Part shown: one piece after another, positions 17,731 to 24,952 of the stretch
How positions within the stretch are numbered: the stretch's first letter is position 1
Layout: the number at the start of each line of letters is the position of its first letter
Assembly (NCBI GenBank): GCA_900470095.1
Contig: UBZM01000043.1
Coordinates: forward strand, 1 to 51,687
Length of the DNA: 51,687 nt
Reading direction: 5' to 3'
DNA from: Hyphomicrobiales bacterium
Lineage (GTDB): Bacteria > Pseudomonadota > Alphaproteobacteria > Rhizobiales > Beijerinckiaceae
The notes under the pieces: model-generated
Databases searched by the model: none
Told to the model about the DNA's origin: nothing
What the model saw: only the letters and a program-made list of their open reading frames with translations
Position numbers and translations under genes: made by a program

Positions 17731-17997
17731 TCACCAGCGGTCGCGAAGCTCCTTCACTATTGCTGCCACGGCAAGAGGAACCAAATAACTTGCGATGATG
17801 AGGACGTTCAGCCAGAACGGGAGCCGCTCGAACATCTGTCGCGCGGTCACGAACACGAACGCCAGGCCGATGACCGAGATGATGATCATGGCGACGCATA
17901 TCAGCAGCCACAGCGCCTGCCGCCAAAGCGGGATCCGCCGCACATAATCGCGGCTGCTCTCGCCGCGGATATCGTGTTCGTTGAGCTTCAGCACCAA
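17731..17997 (-). CDS. Small two-TM membrane protein, duplicate copy 1
   Basis: About 88 residues. The start (TTG 17997 or GTG 17994) is chosen by alignment with the second copy, which has a GGAGGACTG site in the same place. The product opens with a charged cytoplasmic-type stretch (KLNEHDIRGESSRDYVRRIP), followed by two membrane helices (ALWLLICVAMIIISVIGLA and WLNVLIIASYLVPLAVAA). Family not recognised. The gene lies opposite to the virion operon, in the place where P22 carries sieA, so a superinfection-exclusion or accessory membrane role is a positional inference only. Confidence 0.6.
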   Translation of the reverse strand: MVLKLNEHDIRGESSRDYVRRIPLWRQALWLLICVAMIIISVIGLAFVFVTARQMFERLPFWLNVLIIASYLVPLAVAAIVKELRDRW

Positions 17998-18156
17998 CCA
18001 GTCCTCCTGTCCCCCACGCTTCGGCACGGCGAACGCTGCCATGTCAGCGGGTTGTCCGGGTTAATCCACGCCCTCATCCGTTCGCGCCAAGTGCCCGAGT
18101 TGATTCGCAGACCTGGAACGCCGTTGCACGGCGCAGCTGCTCAGGAAGGGCGTCAT

Positions 18157-18249
18157 CTAGCACTCTCCCGGTTCGGCATGGTCGCTCCAGAGCCAGGCGA
18201 TTCCGATCCCGATCAGGCCAACCGCGACAACCGCGCCCGTCTCCATTTC
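18157..18249 (-). pseudogene. Truncated copy of the 64-aa membrane protein gene
   Basis: The minus-strand reading gives GLIGIGIAWLWSDHAEPGEC then a stop, matching GLIGLGTAWLWSDYAERREG at the end of the 18745-18939 gene. The first two thirds are missing because the tandem-duplication junction lies at about 18250. Confidence 0.65.
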
Positions 18250-18306
18250 GCGCGCTCGTTGCCGAGGGCATTGAACGGCAGAGGGCCGAGAGTATCGTGA
18301 GATTTG

Positions 18307-18591
18307 CTACCGGTCTGGCGGTCGCCACCGGATGGGCCACTCCGTCACGATTGAAGCCACGGCACAAGGAACCAGAAAGCTCGCGGTGATGGTGAGGTTC
18401 AGCCAAAGCGGCAGCTGCTCGATCATCTGCCGCGCAGTTAAGAACACGAACGTCAGGCCGAAGACCGGGAGGATGATCGCGCTGACGCCAATCAACAGCA
18501 ACAGCGCCTGCCGCCAAAGCGGGATGCGCCGCACATAATCGCGGCTGCTCTCGCCGTCGCGGATATCGTGTTCGTCGAGCTTCAGCACCAC
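18307..18591 (-). CDS. Small two-TM membrane protein, duplicate copy 2
   Basis: About 94 residues, with GTG 18591 or 18588 as start and a good AGGAGGACTG ribosome site. It is closely similar to the copy at 17731-17997 (KLDEHDIRDGESSRDYVRR, then two membrane helices), but the C-terminus ends differently (TEWPIRWRPPDR against KELRDRW). Both copies keep an open frame despite many silent and conservative changes, which suggests that both are or were under selection. Confidence 0.65.
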   Translation of the reverse strand: MVLKLDEHDIRDGESSRDYVRRIPLWRQALLLLIGVSAIILPVFGLTFVFLTARQMIEQLPLWLNLTITASFLVPCAVASIVTEWPIRWRPPDR

Positions 18592-18744
18592 GCAGTCCTC
18601 CTGGCCCCTGCTTCGTCCACGGCAACCGCCGTCACGCCGCCCATCTGTCCGCGTTAATCCACATCCTCATACGTTCGCGCCAAGCGCCCGAACTGACTCG
18701 CAGATCCGGCGCACGATTGCTCGGTGCGGCTGCTGGAAAAGGCG

Positions 18745-18939
18745 TCAGCCTTCTCTCCGTTCGGCATAGTCGCTCCAGAGCCAGGCGGTTCCCAGACCGA
18801 TCAGGCCGGCCGCAGCGAGCATGACCCATTTATGCGGCCAGGTTCCCGAGAAGACCGGACTGAACAACCAGATCCCGCCCCCGATCATGGCAAGGCAAAG
18901 GACGAGGCTGATCAGACGGCGAAGGGCGGAGAGTTTCAT
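18745..18939 (-). CDS. Small two-TM membrane protein (64 aa)
   Basis: ATG 18939 gives a basic start (MKLSALRRL), then two membrane helices (ISLVLCLAMIGGGIWLF and VMLAAAGLIGLGTAWLW) and a charged tail. It lies upstream of the copy-2 membrane gene on the same strand, so the pair forms the unit that was duplicated. Function unknown. Confidence 0.6.
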   Translation of the reverse strand: MKLSALRRLISLVLCLAMIGGGIWLFSPVFSGTWPHKWVMLAAAGLIGLGTAWLWSDYAERREG

Positions 18940-19009
18940 CGGCAGGAGGCCATCTCAGTTCAGGTTGGGCTTTGCGGTGCACCGGAAGGCCAGAAGCCAG
19001 GTGCGCATC

Positions 19010-19168
19010 TCACTCCACCCCGACATCGTCGAGCGTGCCGAGCGCGAACATGGCGCCGATGCCAAGTACGGTGCTACCCAGCGACATCATTCCAACGAGA
19101 ACGGCCAGCGCAAAGCCAAGCCGCGCCCATGACCGCCTGCGCCGAGGTCGCGGCCTGGCGGGCGTCAT
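19010..19168 (-). CDS. Very small single-TM protein (52 aa)
   Basis: ATG 19168 starts an arginine-rich N-terminus (MTPARPRPRRRRSWAR) followed by one hydrophobic segment (LGFALAVLVGMMSLGSTVL) and an acidic tail. No convincing ribosome site was seen. It fits the run of small minus-strand membrane proteins but is weakly supported. The following 329 bases (19169-19497) show no other gene that I trust. Confidence 0.35.
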   Translation of the reverse strand: MTPARPRPRRRRSWARLGFALAVLVGMMSLGSTVLGIGAMFALGTLDDVGVE

Positions 19169-19497
19169 GGCGAGTGAAGTCCTGCCGGTGGGCGAAGGCT
19201 GCGCGCTGCGGTTCATCGGCAGGGACCGGCCATGGCGCGATCCCGCGCACTGTTCAGCACGAAGCGCATTGTCGCGATGGCGCGGACGAGCGCGCTCCTT
19301 CCGGCGATGATGTCAGCAACCATTTCGTTCCCCCAGCTTTCCCGATCCTGCCGCAGGGGCATGCACGTGTCCACGGCAGGTGCTGACAAATCACAGCCTG
19401 GTTCAGCCGGGCGGAGATCCTGGCCATTTGCGGCGGGAGCACCATGACGCTCGCCGCGCTCGTTGCCGGCCCGGATGCGGGGATGATGCGCTCTCGC

Positions 19498-19776
19498 CTA
19501 CCAGCCGGGATCGACCGGCTTGCGGGCAAGCGTGAAGCGCGGGAACAGCGCTGAGCCGAGAAGCACGGCAGCGCCGAAACCGCTCCACACCCCACCCAGG
19601 AAGAAAAGCCAGCCGAGGCGCGCGCCTATCACGGCAAGGCCGAGCATGGAGACGGCCGCGATCAGCAGGGCGCCGCCCACCACGCCGCACAGCACCCGCC
19701 GCGCAGGCGTTATCGGCTCCAGCCGCTTTTCGCGCGGGTCGTGCTCGAGAATCCTGGGCGGTCTGATCTCTGTCAT
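19498..19776 (-). CDS. Small two-TM membrane protein (92 aa)
   Basis: ATG 19776 starts a cytoplasmic-type N-terminus (MTEIRPPRILEHDPREKRLE), then two hydrophobic helices (VLCGVVGGALLIAAVSMLGLA and LFFLGGVWSGFGAAVLLGSAL) and a basic end. The general design (charged N-terminus, two helices) resembles the duplicated proteins at 17731 and 18307, but there is no obvious sequence match. It is part of the same opposite-strand accessory block. Confidence 0.6.
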   Translation of the reverse strand: MTEIRPPRILEHDPREKRLEPITPARRVLCGVVGGALLIAAVSMLGLAVIGARLGWLFFLGGVWSGFGAAVLLGSALFPRFTLARKPVDPGW

Positions 19777-19873
19777 CGCGCGGCAAACTGCCGGATCGAG
19801 CGCCGCCCGTCCACGGTATTCGCTGCCAGGACCGTGGCTGATCCTGCCAGCCAACAGCAGCGGTGCAGCATGG

Positions 19874-20296
19874 TTACTGAACCTGTTTTGAAGCTTCGGT
19901 CGGAGCCAGTGCGGGAAGGCGCTCGGTCAAGGCGAATTGCAGCGATCGCGCGGCCTCGGAAGCCAGGCGAACCCGAACCAGGCCCCCGTCCTCTGTCTGG
20001 AGCGCGAGCGACAGAAAGCCCTGATCATCCGTCGCCACCTGGGAGGAGATCACCTCGCCAGCCTCATCCGCGAGAGTGGCGAGATTGTAGTTCTCCGCCT
20101 TGCCGCTCGCGACAAGCCGCCTTGTGCTCTCCCCCGCAAGCGAGCGCAGGTTCGAGATCAGCACGCCGAGGCTGTCAGGGTTCACGTAGAATCGCGCAGG
20201 CGCCGTTTCGTGCATTTCGAGCGTGATTTCCGCCTGGGCGCCATCGTCGGTCAGGCCGATCGCCATGGCCTTCAGCGCGTAGAATCGATCGTCCAT
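19874..20296 (-). CDS. Hypothetical protein (140 aa)
   Basis: ATG 20296 is chosen because the upstream extension reads through a phage hairpin region. The product starts MDDRFYALKAMAIGLTDDG and is a soluble mixed alpha/beta protein with no signal peptide or membrane segment. I do not recognise its family. It is the first gene of the minus-strand accessory block next to the broken fibre copy, and its reading frame is clean across its length. Confidence 0.6.
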   Translation of the reverse strand: MDDRFYALKAMAIGLTDDGAQAEITLEMHETAPARFYVNPDSLGVLISNLRSLAGESTRRLVASGKAENYNLATLADEAGEVISSQVATDDQGFLSLALQTEDGGLVRVRLASEAARSLQFALTERLPALAPTEASKQVQ

Positions 20297-20371
20297 CAGT
20301 CCAGCCCCCCGAGCCGGGCCGATCCTGCCTGACGCATAGTCACGAGTCCACGCCCGGCCGACCGCCGCCAG

Positions 20372-20396
20372 CCGCTCCCACCGGAGCGGCCTTTCT
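20372..20396 (+). terminator. Hairpin of the duplicated fibre leader
   Basis: Stem CCGCTCC (20372-20378) / GGAGCGG (20383-20389), then CCTTTCTCTT. It is a copy of the hairpin at 21342-21370. Confidence 0.6.
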
Positions 20397-20413
20397 CTTG
20401 GAGACATGCCCTC

Positions 20414-20566
20414 ATGCCAGCCCTTTCATGGCCCCTGTCGCGACAGACGGTGCTCGACCTCAACGGCAATGCGGTGGCCGGCGCGCATTGCGCTTCTTTC
20501 TCGCGGGCACGACCACGCCGCTGATCGCCTATGCCGATGATGCGCTCTCGGTGCCGCTGCCGGCTT
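20414..20566 (+). pseudogene. Truncated 5' copy of the tail-fibre gene at 21385
   Basis: From the hairpin at 20372 to about 20566 the DNA closely matches the leader and first ~180 bases of the fibre gene. It includes the same GGAGACATGCCCTC leader and the ATG at 20414. One base is missing within the GCGCGCATTGCGC run (the intact gene has GCGCGCAACTGCGC), which shifts the frame, and the match ends at the codons for PLPAS. The toxin-antitoxin pair lies between this remnant and the intact gene. Confidence 0.85.
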
Positions 20567-20659
20567 CCGGCATGTCCATGGCCTTCGCTGCCAAAACTGG
20601 CTGATCATGCCGTGCCCTGCTGACTTTCCTGGTCCTGGAGCGGTCAGCGCGCCAAAGCA

Positions 20660-21007
20660 TCAGGCGGCTTGCAGAGCCCGCAATGCCGCTTCGGGTTCCC
20701 TGGCGACGATGGTGAGAAGCGCGCGCGCGGCGGGGTCGGGTAATGTGCGTCCCTGTTCCCAGTTCCGAAGCGTCGGGAGAGGAATGTGGAGCGCCTTCGC
20801 GAACTGCTCCTGTGTCATGCCGAGTTTGCTGCGGACAGCCTGTGGAGGAAGGACAAGCGAGAGCCCGGTCACACCACCATCCGGGTCGTCGCCATCTTCG
20901 CGCGCGTCCCGGCGGATCTCGCGCTCGGTCGTGGCGATCATCTTCGCGCGGTCGACCTTCGGGCGGTCAGCCTTGATCTGCTCTAGGGTTTTACGAACCA
21001 TTGCCAT
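20660..21007 (-). CDS. XRE-type antitoxin of the BrnT-like module
   Basis: About 115 residues from ATG 21007 (ATG 21001 is also possible). The N-terminus VRKTLEQIKADRPKVDRAK is the toxin-binding-style arm common to BrnT partners in alphaproteobacteria. The C-terminal half is a helix-turn-helix: LGMTQEQFAKALHIPLPTL then NWEQGRTLPDPAARALL. The start overlaps the end of the toxin gene, so the two are translationally coupled. It should neutralise the toxin and repress the shared promoter at 21265-21293. Confidence 0.85.
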   Translation of the reverse strand: MAMVRKTLEQIKADRPKVDRAKMIATTEREIRRDAREDGDDPDGGVTGLSLVLPPQAVRSKLGMTQEQFAKALHIPLPTLRNWEQGRTLPDPAARALLTIVAREPEAALRALQAA

Positions 21008-21258
21008 GCTGCGCGCTCCTTCGTGTTGGCCATGCGGGCCGAAACGATCCGGCGGCTCGTGTCCCTGTCGGTGTAGACGATCGCAAGGATAAAGCCGTCG
21101 GCCTCGCCAATGGCCCTGCTGCGAGCCTCGCCATGGTCCGTCCGATCGTCCGCGGATTCGAGGGTAGGCCCTTCGAAGACGAGGGAGGCGAAATCGAAGC
21201 CGAACCCGCGCTTTGCGGGGTTCGCATCTGATTTTGCTTCGTCCCACTCGAATTCCAC
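20983..21258 (-). CDS. brnT: BrnT-family ribonuclease toxin
   Basis: 91 residues. The start must be GTG 21258 to give the conserved opening MEFEWDEAKSDANPAKRG; the nearby ATG at 21260 is out of frame. Family features: FDFASLVFEG, a SRAIGEADGFILAIVYT core, and the closing SARMANTKERAAW with the SAR motif. BrnT toxins have a RelE-like fold and cleave RNA. The gene precedes the antitoxin, the usual BrnT/BrnA order, though the partner here is an XRE protein. No Shine-Dalgarno site is seen, and the predicted -10 lies only six bases upstream. Confidence 0.85.
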   Translation of the reverse strand: MEFEWDEAKSDANPAKRGFGFDFASLVFEGPTLESADDRTDHGEARSRAIGEADGFILAIVYTDRDTSRRIVSARMANTKERAAWQWFVKP

Positions 21259-21264
21259 ATCTGA

Positions 21265-21293
21265 AGACTACGCTGTGAGCGTAGTTTCGTCAA
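21265..21293 (-). promoter_or_regulatory. Promoter and palindromic operator of the toxin-antitoxin operon
   Basis: On the minus strand TTGACG (21293-21288) and TAGTCT (21270-21265) are spaced by 17 bases. Between and overlapping them lies a perfect inverted repeat, ACTACGCT (21267-21274) / AGCGTAGT (21278-21285), with three central bases. A further half-site AGCGTAG is at 21311-21317. This is a good candidate for autoregulation by the XRE antitoxin. Confidence 0.65.
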
Positions 21294-21341
21294 GAAGGCG
21301 CTGCGCTCCAAGCGTAGCAACCCAGTGCCCACCACCCCAGG

Positions 21342-21370
21342 CCGCTCCTCACCGGAGCGGTCTTTCTTTT
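21342..21370 (+). terminator. Hairpin upstream of the intact fibre gene
   Basis: Stem CCGCTCC (21342-21348) / GGAGCGG (21354-21360), loop TCACC, then TCTTTCTTTT. The ribosome site GGAG follows at once, so read-through or a promoter within the tract must serve the fibre gene. Confidence 0.65.
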
Positions 21371-21384
21371 GGAGACATGCCCTC

Positions 21385-22353
21385 ATGCCAGCCTTTTCCT
21401 GGCCCCTGTCGCGACAGACGGTGCTCGATCTCAACGGCAATGCGGTGGCCGGCGCGCAACTGCGCTTCTTCCTCGCGGGCACGACCACGCCGCTGATCGC
21501 CTATGCCGATGATGCGCTCTCGGTGCCGCTGCCGGCCTCGCCCGATTTCATCGCCTCGGATGCCCATGGCCGCTGGCCGCGCGTCTATCTGCCCTATCGG
21601 AACTACAAGGAGGAGGTGCGCTCCGCGGCCGGCGTGCTGCTCTGGAACGATGACGGCATCGCCAACCCGGCGCCGGCCTCGTCCGGCGGCGGCGGCACGG
21701 TGCCCGACAGCGAGCGCTTCAGGACCGGCGACCCGAAATGGTCGTTCGAGCCGGGGCAGATCGTGGGCTTCGTCCGGCTGAATGCGCTGACCATCGGCAA
21801 CGCGTCCTCGGGCGCCACCGAGCGCGCGAATGCCGATACCGAAGCGCTCTTCATCTGGCTGTGGAGCCGGCTGGACAACACGGTCTGTCCGGTCGCTGGC
21901 GGGCGCGGTGTGAGCGGCGCAGTCGACTATGCCGCGGGCAAGACGCTAGGCCTACCTGACTGGCGCGGGCGCGCTCCTTTCGGACTCGACACAATGGGCA
22001 ACTCGGCGGCGAACCGACTGACGGGCGCAACGTTCGATCAGGGGAATTCGTCCACTTCAGGGTCGTATGGTGGCCGGGCGACCAATACCCTCGCTCAGGC
22101 GAACCTGCCGGCAGTGGCCCCCACTGGCTCCGTGACGGGGGCACTCAACAATATTACGGCGCTCACGGGCATTGGCTCCGTCGCAATCACGCCGGGTGGT
22201 GCTGGCGACGCTGCGGCGAAAAACCCCGTCGCAACGAGCATCCCGGTATCGTTCAGCTCTCCTTTGACTTTCACGGGCAACGCGCTTGGGTCGGGCACGG
22301 CCTTCAACGGCATGCCGGGCTTCGGGCTCGTCACCTGGCATTTGAAGCTGTGA
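21385..22353 (+). CDS. Phage tail-fibre protein with collar-type domain
   Basis: 322 residues from ATG 21385 with GGAG upstream. The N-terminal ~90 residues (RQTVLDLNGNAVAGAQLRFF, TPLIAYADDAL, GRWPRVYLPYRNYKEEV) form a virion-anchoring beta domain of a kind often found at the start of podovirus fibres. The C-terminal half has a tail-collar signature, LPDWRGRAPFGLDTMGNS, followed by Ser/Thr/Gly-rich beta repeats. It should bind the host surface. The 5' part is duplicated at 20414-20566. No enzymatic motif is seen. Confidence 0.8.
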   Translation: MPAFSWPLSRQTVLDLNGNAVAGAQLRFFLAGTTTPLIAYADDALSVPLPASPDFIASDAHGRWPRVYLPYRNYKEEVRSAAGVLLWNDDGIANPAPASSGGGGTVPDSERFRTGDPKWSFEPGQIVGFVRLNALTIGNASSGATERANADTEALFIWLWSRLDNTVCPVAGGRGVSGAVDYAAGKTLGLPDWRGRAPFGLDTMGNSAANRLTGATFDQGNSSTSGSYGGRATNTLAQANLPAVAPTGSVTGALNNITALTGIGSVAITPGGAGDAAAKNPVATSIPVSFSSPLTFTGNALGSGTAFNGMPGFGLVTWHLKL

Positions 22354-22363
22354 GGGCAGGGCG

Positions 22364-22708
22364 ATGAACCATTTTGGCTCCTTCGAACCCGCTTCCAACG
22401 CCGCCGATTGGGCGGAAGCGATCTCCGTCACCGACGCCGACACCGGCACCAGTTGGCCGCTCGCAACCTGTCTGATCGAATTGGAGCTGCGCGACCAGGA
22501 TGGCGCCCGGCGCCTCCATGGCTCGACCGCGGACGGGGCGCTGACGTTGACCCCGACCGGTTTCGAGTTCGCATTCCCGGCCGCATCCATGCGCGGCCTT
22601 AGCGCCGGCTCCTACACCGTCAATATCCGCTTCACCGACAGCGCCACGGGCTTTGTTGCGGAGCCCGTCATCGCTGAACTGCCCGTGCTCGAGGGAGGCT
22701 TTCGCTAA
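22364..22708 (+). CDS. Small fibre-associated beta-sandwich protein (114 aa)
   Basis: ATG 22364 follows GAGGGCAGGG. The sequence alternates short strands (ATCLIELELRDQDGARRL, YTVNIRFTDSATGFV) and resembles small Ig-like or baseplate-upper proteins carried in front of phage fibres. Its stop overlaps the next start (TAATG). A second, damaged copy lies at 24716-24951, where a one-base insertion removes the stop. Confidence 0.65.
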   Translation: MNHFGSFEPASNAADWAEAISVTDADTGTSWPLATCLIELELRDQDGARRLHGSTADGALTLTPTGFEFAFPAASMRGLSAGSYTVNIRFTDSATGFVAEPVIAELPVLEGGFR

Positions 22709-24009
22709 TGCCACGACCCGCCATGCGCTTGCGCATCCTGCCCCGCTTTCCCGCTCAGGTGCAGGCGACAGCGCCCGTCGTCGTCACCAGGATGGCGGGA
22801 ACCTATGCTTTCACGGCCGATTTCAGCCCGATCGGCGAAATGCCGGCGCCGGCGCTGACCGATTACGACGTCCTGCTTCAGAACCGCTCGACCAGGGCCT
22901 TCATCCGCACGCGGCTGCAGGACCTCTCGACCGGCGCCACGGACTGGACCCATATCCAGAATCGGCCAACGAAGATCGACGCGCTCGCCACGCTCGATAC
23001 CTCGCAAGGTGCTGTCGAGCAGACCGGCGCCAACAGCTTCGCCAAACGCACGATCGGCGGCGGCGGGCCGACCGCGCTGGTGACCTATGGCGACGCGAAC
23101 CTGTTCTACCAGCCGATGAATGTCAGGCTGAGTTCGATCGCGTCAGCGGGCGTGGCGACGGGGGACATCGCCAATGACGCGGTCACCTTCGCCAAGATGC
23201 AGAACATCGGTACGGCGAAGTTGCTCGGGCGCACGACGGCCGGCAGTGGCGACGCCGAGGAGATCGCGGTCGGGGCCGGCCTGACGCTTTCGGGGGGGAT
23301 GCTATCGACTGCGGAAACCGCGGTGATCGGTCAGCACCTCCGCGGCTCGTTCACCGCACTTCCCCCGCTCTGTGTCTGGGCGAACGGCCAGAATGTGAGC
23401 CGGACGACCTACGCCGCTTTGATGGTGGCGACCGTCATCGCCGGAACCGTCGTAACATCAAATACCTCGACGGCAGCGACCTACACTGTAGCGAACAGCG
23501 AGCTTGGCGCCCAAATCCAGATTGGCATGCCGATCGAGGGGGCTGGCATCCAGGCGGCCACGACGATTGCAGCATTCTCGCTCGCGTCAGGCACGACCTA
23601 CAACATCACGCTCTCACTTGCCGCAAACGCGACTAATCCCGGGTCAATCGGCGCGATCTTCCCGCACGGAAACGGCAACGGATCCACGACCTTCACCGTT
23701 GCGGATGCCCGCGATCGCAGCTCTCTCGGACGCGGTAATATGGGCGGCGCGGCAGCCGGGCGGGTCACTGTAGGCGTCACGGGGCTCAACTCGTCCAAGT
23801 TGGGCGCAGGCGGCGGCGATCAGAACATGCCGACCCACTTTCACCAGATCAGCGGCACCACGGCCAACATCAACAACTCGCCCGGCGCCCACTTTTACAA
23901 CACCAACCAAGCCAACACGGCCGGCGGGACAGCCAATGCGGGGACGGGTACGGCGAACAACCTCCCGCCCGTGCTCGTCGAGAACGTTGCAATCTATGCG
24001 GGGGTTTAA
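22708..24009 (+). CDS. Phage tail-fibre protein, copy 1
   Basis: 433 residues. The N-terminal ~195 residues (MPRPAMRLRILPRFPAQVQA, DYDVLLQNRSTRAFIRTRL, TYGDANLFYQPMNVRLS) are nearly the same as in the fibre at 24953-26014. The remainder differs: a Thr/Ala/Gly-rich beta region and a collar-like end with FTVADARDRSSLGRGNMGG and a metal-binding-style THFHQI motif near the C-terminus. It reads as a receptor-binding fibre with a shared anchor and an individual tip. Confidence 0.8.
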   Translation: MPRPAMRLRILPRFPAQVQATAPVVVTRMAGTYAFTADFSPIGEMPAPALTDYDVLLQNRSTRAFIRTRLQDLSTGATDWTHIQNRPTKIDALATLDTSQGAVEQTGANSFAKRTIGGGGPTALVTYGDANLFYQPMNVRLSSIASAGVATGDIANDAVTFAKMQNIGTAKLLGRTTAGSGDAEEIAVGAGLTLSGGMLSTAETAVIGQHLRGSFTALPPLCVWANGQNVSRTTYAALMVATVIAGTVVTSNTSTAATYTVANSELGAQIQIGMPIEGAGIQAATTIAAFSLASGTTYNITLSLAANATNPGSIGAIFPHGNGNGSTTFTVADARDRSSLGRGNMGGAAAGRVTVGVTGLNSSKLGAGGGDQNMPTHFHQISGTTANINNSPGAHFYNTNQANTAGGTANAGTGTANNLPPVLVENVAIYAGV

Positions 24010-24012
24010 GCA

Positions 24013-24435
24013 ATGACCGAACTTCGTCTCGATCGCGCAGAGATCGATGCGTTAGAATTCGATCTGTACGCGGAGGTGGCCGCATTCAAAGCCTCGCTGG
24101 AGGCGCACAGGCTCACCGAAGGCCAAGCCGCTCCAGTCTCCTACCCGATCGTCGAGCGCATCGTTCGCGAGGGCCTGGCCGTGGTCATCGTGGAGCCACC
24201 GCCACCCGCGCTGCCGACCACGCTTCGGATGGAAACGTTTTGGGCGCGCATGACCGAACCGGAGGCCGAAGCGGTCGACGAAGCCGTCAACGCTCTCTCC
24301 GCTCGTCTGCGGCGCATCTTCAACGGCCTGCAGTTCCTCGATTTGGATCTGCCGGATTATACAGCGATCCGTGCTATGGTGGCAGGCGCGACGACGCCTG
24401 CGCGTTCGGACGTGATCCTGGCGCCCGAGTTTTGA
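24013..24435 (+). CDS. Fibre-associated accessory protein (140 aa)
   Basis: Starts at ATG 24013, three bases after the fibre stop. It is a helical soluble protein (TELRLDRAEIDALEFDLYAE, then EPEAEAVDEAVNALSARLRRI) whose size and place fit a fibre-assembly chaperone or accessory factor (Tfa-like by position only; no family match is claimed). Remnants of a homologue, with frameshifts, lie at 26420-26549 behind the second fibre, showing that this gene is part of the duplicated module. Confidence 0.65.
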   Translation: MTELRLDRAEIDALEFDLYAEVAAFKASLEAHRLTEGQAAPVSYPIVERIVREGLAVVIVEPPPPALPTTLRMETFWARMTEPEAEAVDEAVNALSARLRRIFNGLQFLDLDLPDYTAIRAMVAGATTPARSDVILAPEF

Positions 24436-24550
24436 TCAGGCCGGAACGTTCTTGAGCCGCGGCGCTTTCGCCGTCAGCGGCCGGAGGGCCGACATGATCG
24501 GCTTCTCGAACCCGTAATACGCCGACATGGCGAGCAACACGCTGACCACC
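24436..24550 (-). pseudogene. 3' fragment of an acyltransferase gene
   Basis: The minus-strand reading VLLAMSAYYGFEKPIMSALR continues to a stop at 24436 and matches VLLAVLAHYGFEKPVMSALR at the end of the intact acyltransferase at 26550-27617. DNA similarity ends at about 24550. The segment upstream (24551-24715) shows nothing that I can identify. Confidence 0.8.
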
Positions 24551-24715
24551 TCTTCACGCTTCTGCGTCAGGTAGTAAGGCCAGGTGGGCGAGTTGTCAGC
24601 CTGGATTGTGCATATGCGCCAGGTCAGGACCCGATCGCGGAGCTGTTCGTACAGGTTGACCGCGGACAGCACGCCCGTGCCCCCGAGGGCTACCGGGCGT
24701 TGGCAGCTCCGCACT

Positions 24716-24951
24716 TCGATCGAACTGGAGCTATGCGACCAGGATGGCGCCCGGCGCCTCTCCGGCTCGACCGCGGACGGGGCGTTGACGCTGACCCCGG
24801 CGGGTTTCGCCTTCGCATTCCCAGCCGCCGCGATGCGCGCCCTTAGCGCCGGCTCCTACACCGTCAATATCCGCTTCACCGACAGCGCCACGGGCTTTGT
24901 TGCGGGGCCCGTCATCGCTGAATTGCCCGTGATCGAGGGAAGGTTTTCGCT
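24716..24951 (+). pseudogene. Truncated second copy of the small beta-sandwich gene
   Basis: It matches codons from about 38 onward of the gene at 22364-22708 (IELELCDQDGARRL, then YTVNIRFTDSATGFV) but lacks the true 5' end. One extra base before the stop (AGGTTTTCGC against GGCTTTCGC) puts the reading in frame with the fibre ATG at 24953, giving a continuous open frame across both. There is no recognisable start for the fused reading other than a chance one near 24584. Confidence 0.75.
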
Positions 24952-24952
24952 A

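Larger units (their letters stand above)
17655..18830. repeat. Imperfect ~590 bp tandem duplication
   Basis: About 17655-18245 is repeated at about 18246-18830, offset near 591 bases. Both copies begin with GTTGCCGAGGGC and carry the small membrane gene orfA (17731-17997 and 18307-18591) and an orfB 3' end (18157-18249 and 18745-18939). The copies differ by scattered substitutions, so the event is not recent. Confidence 0.8.
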
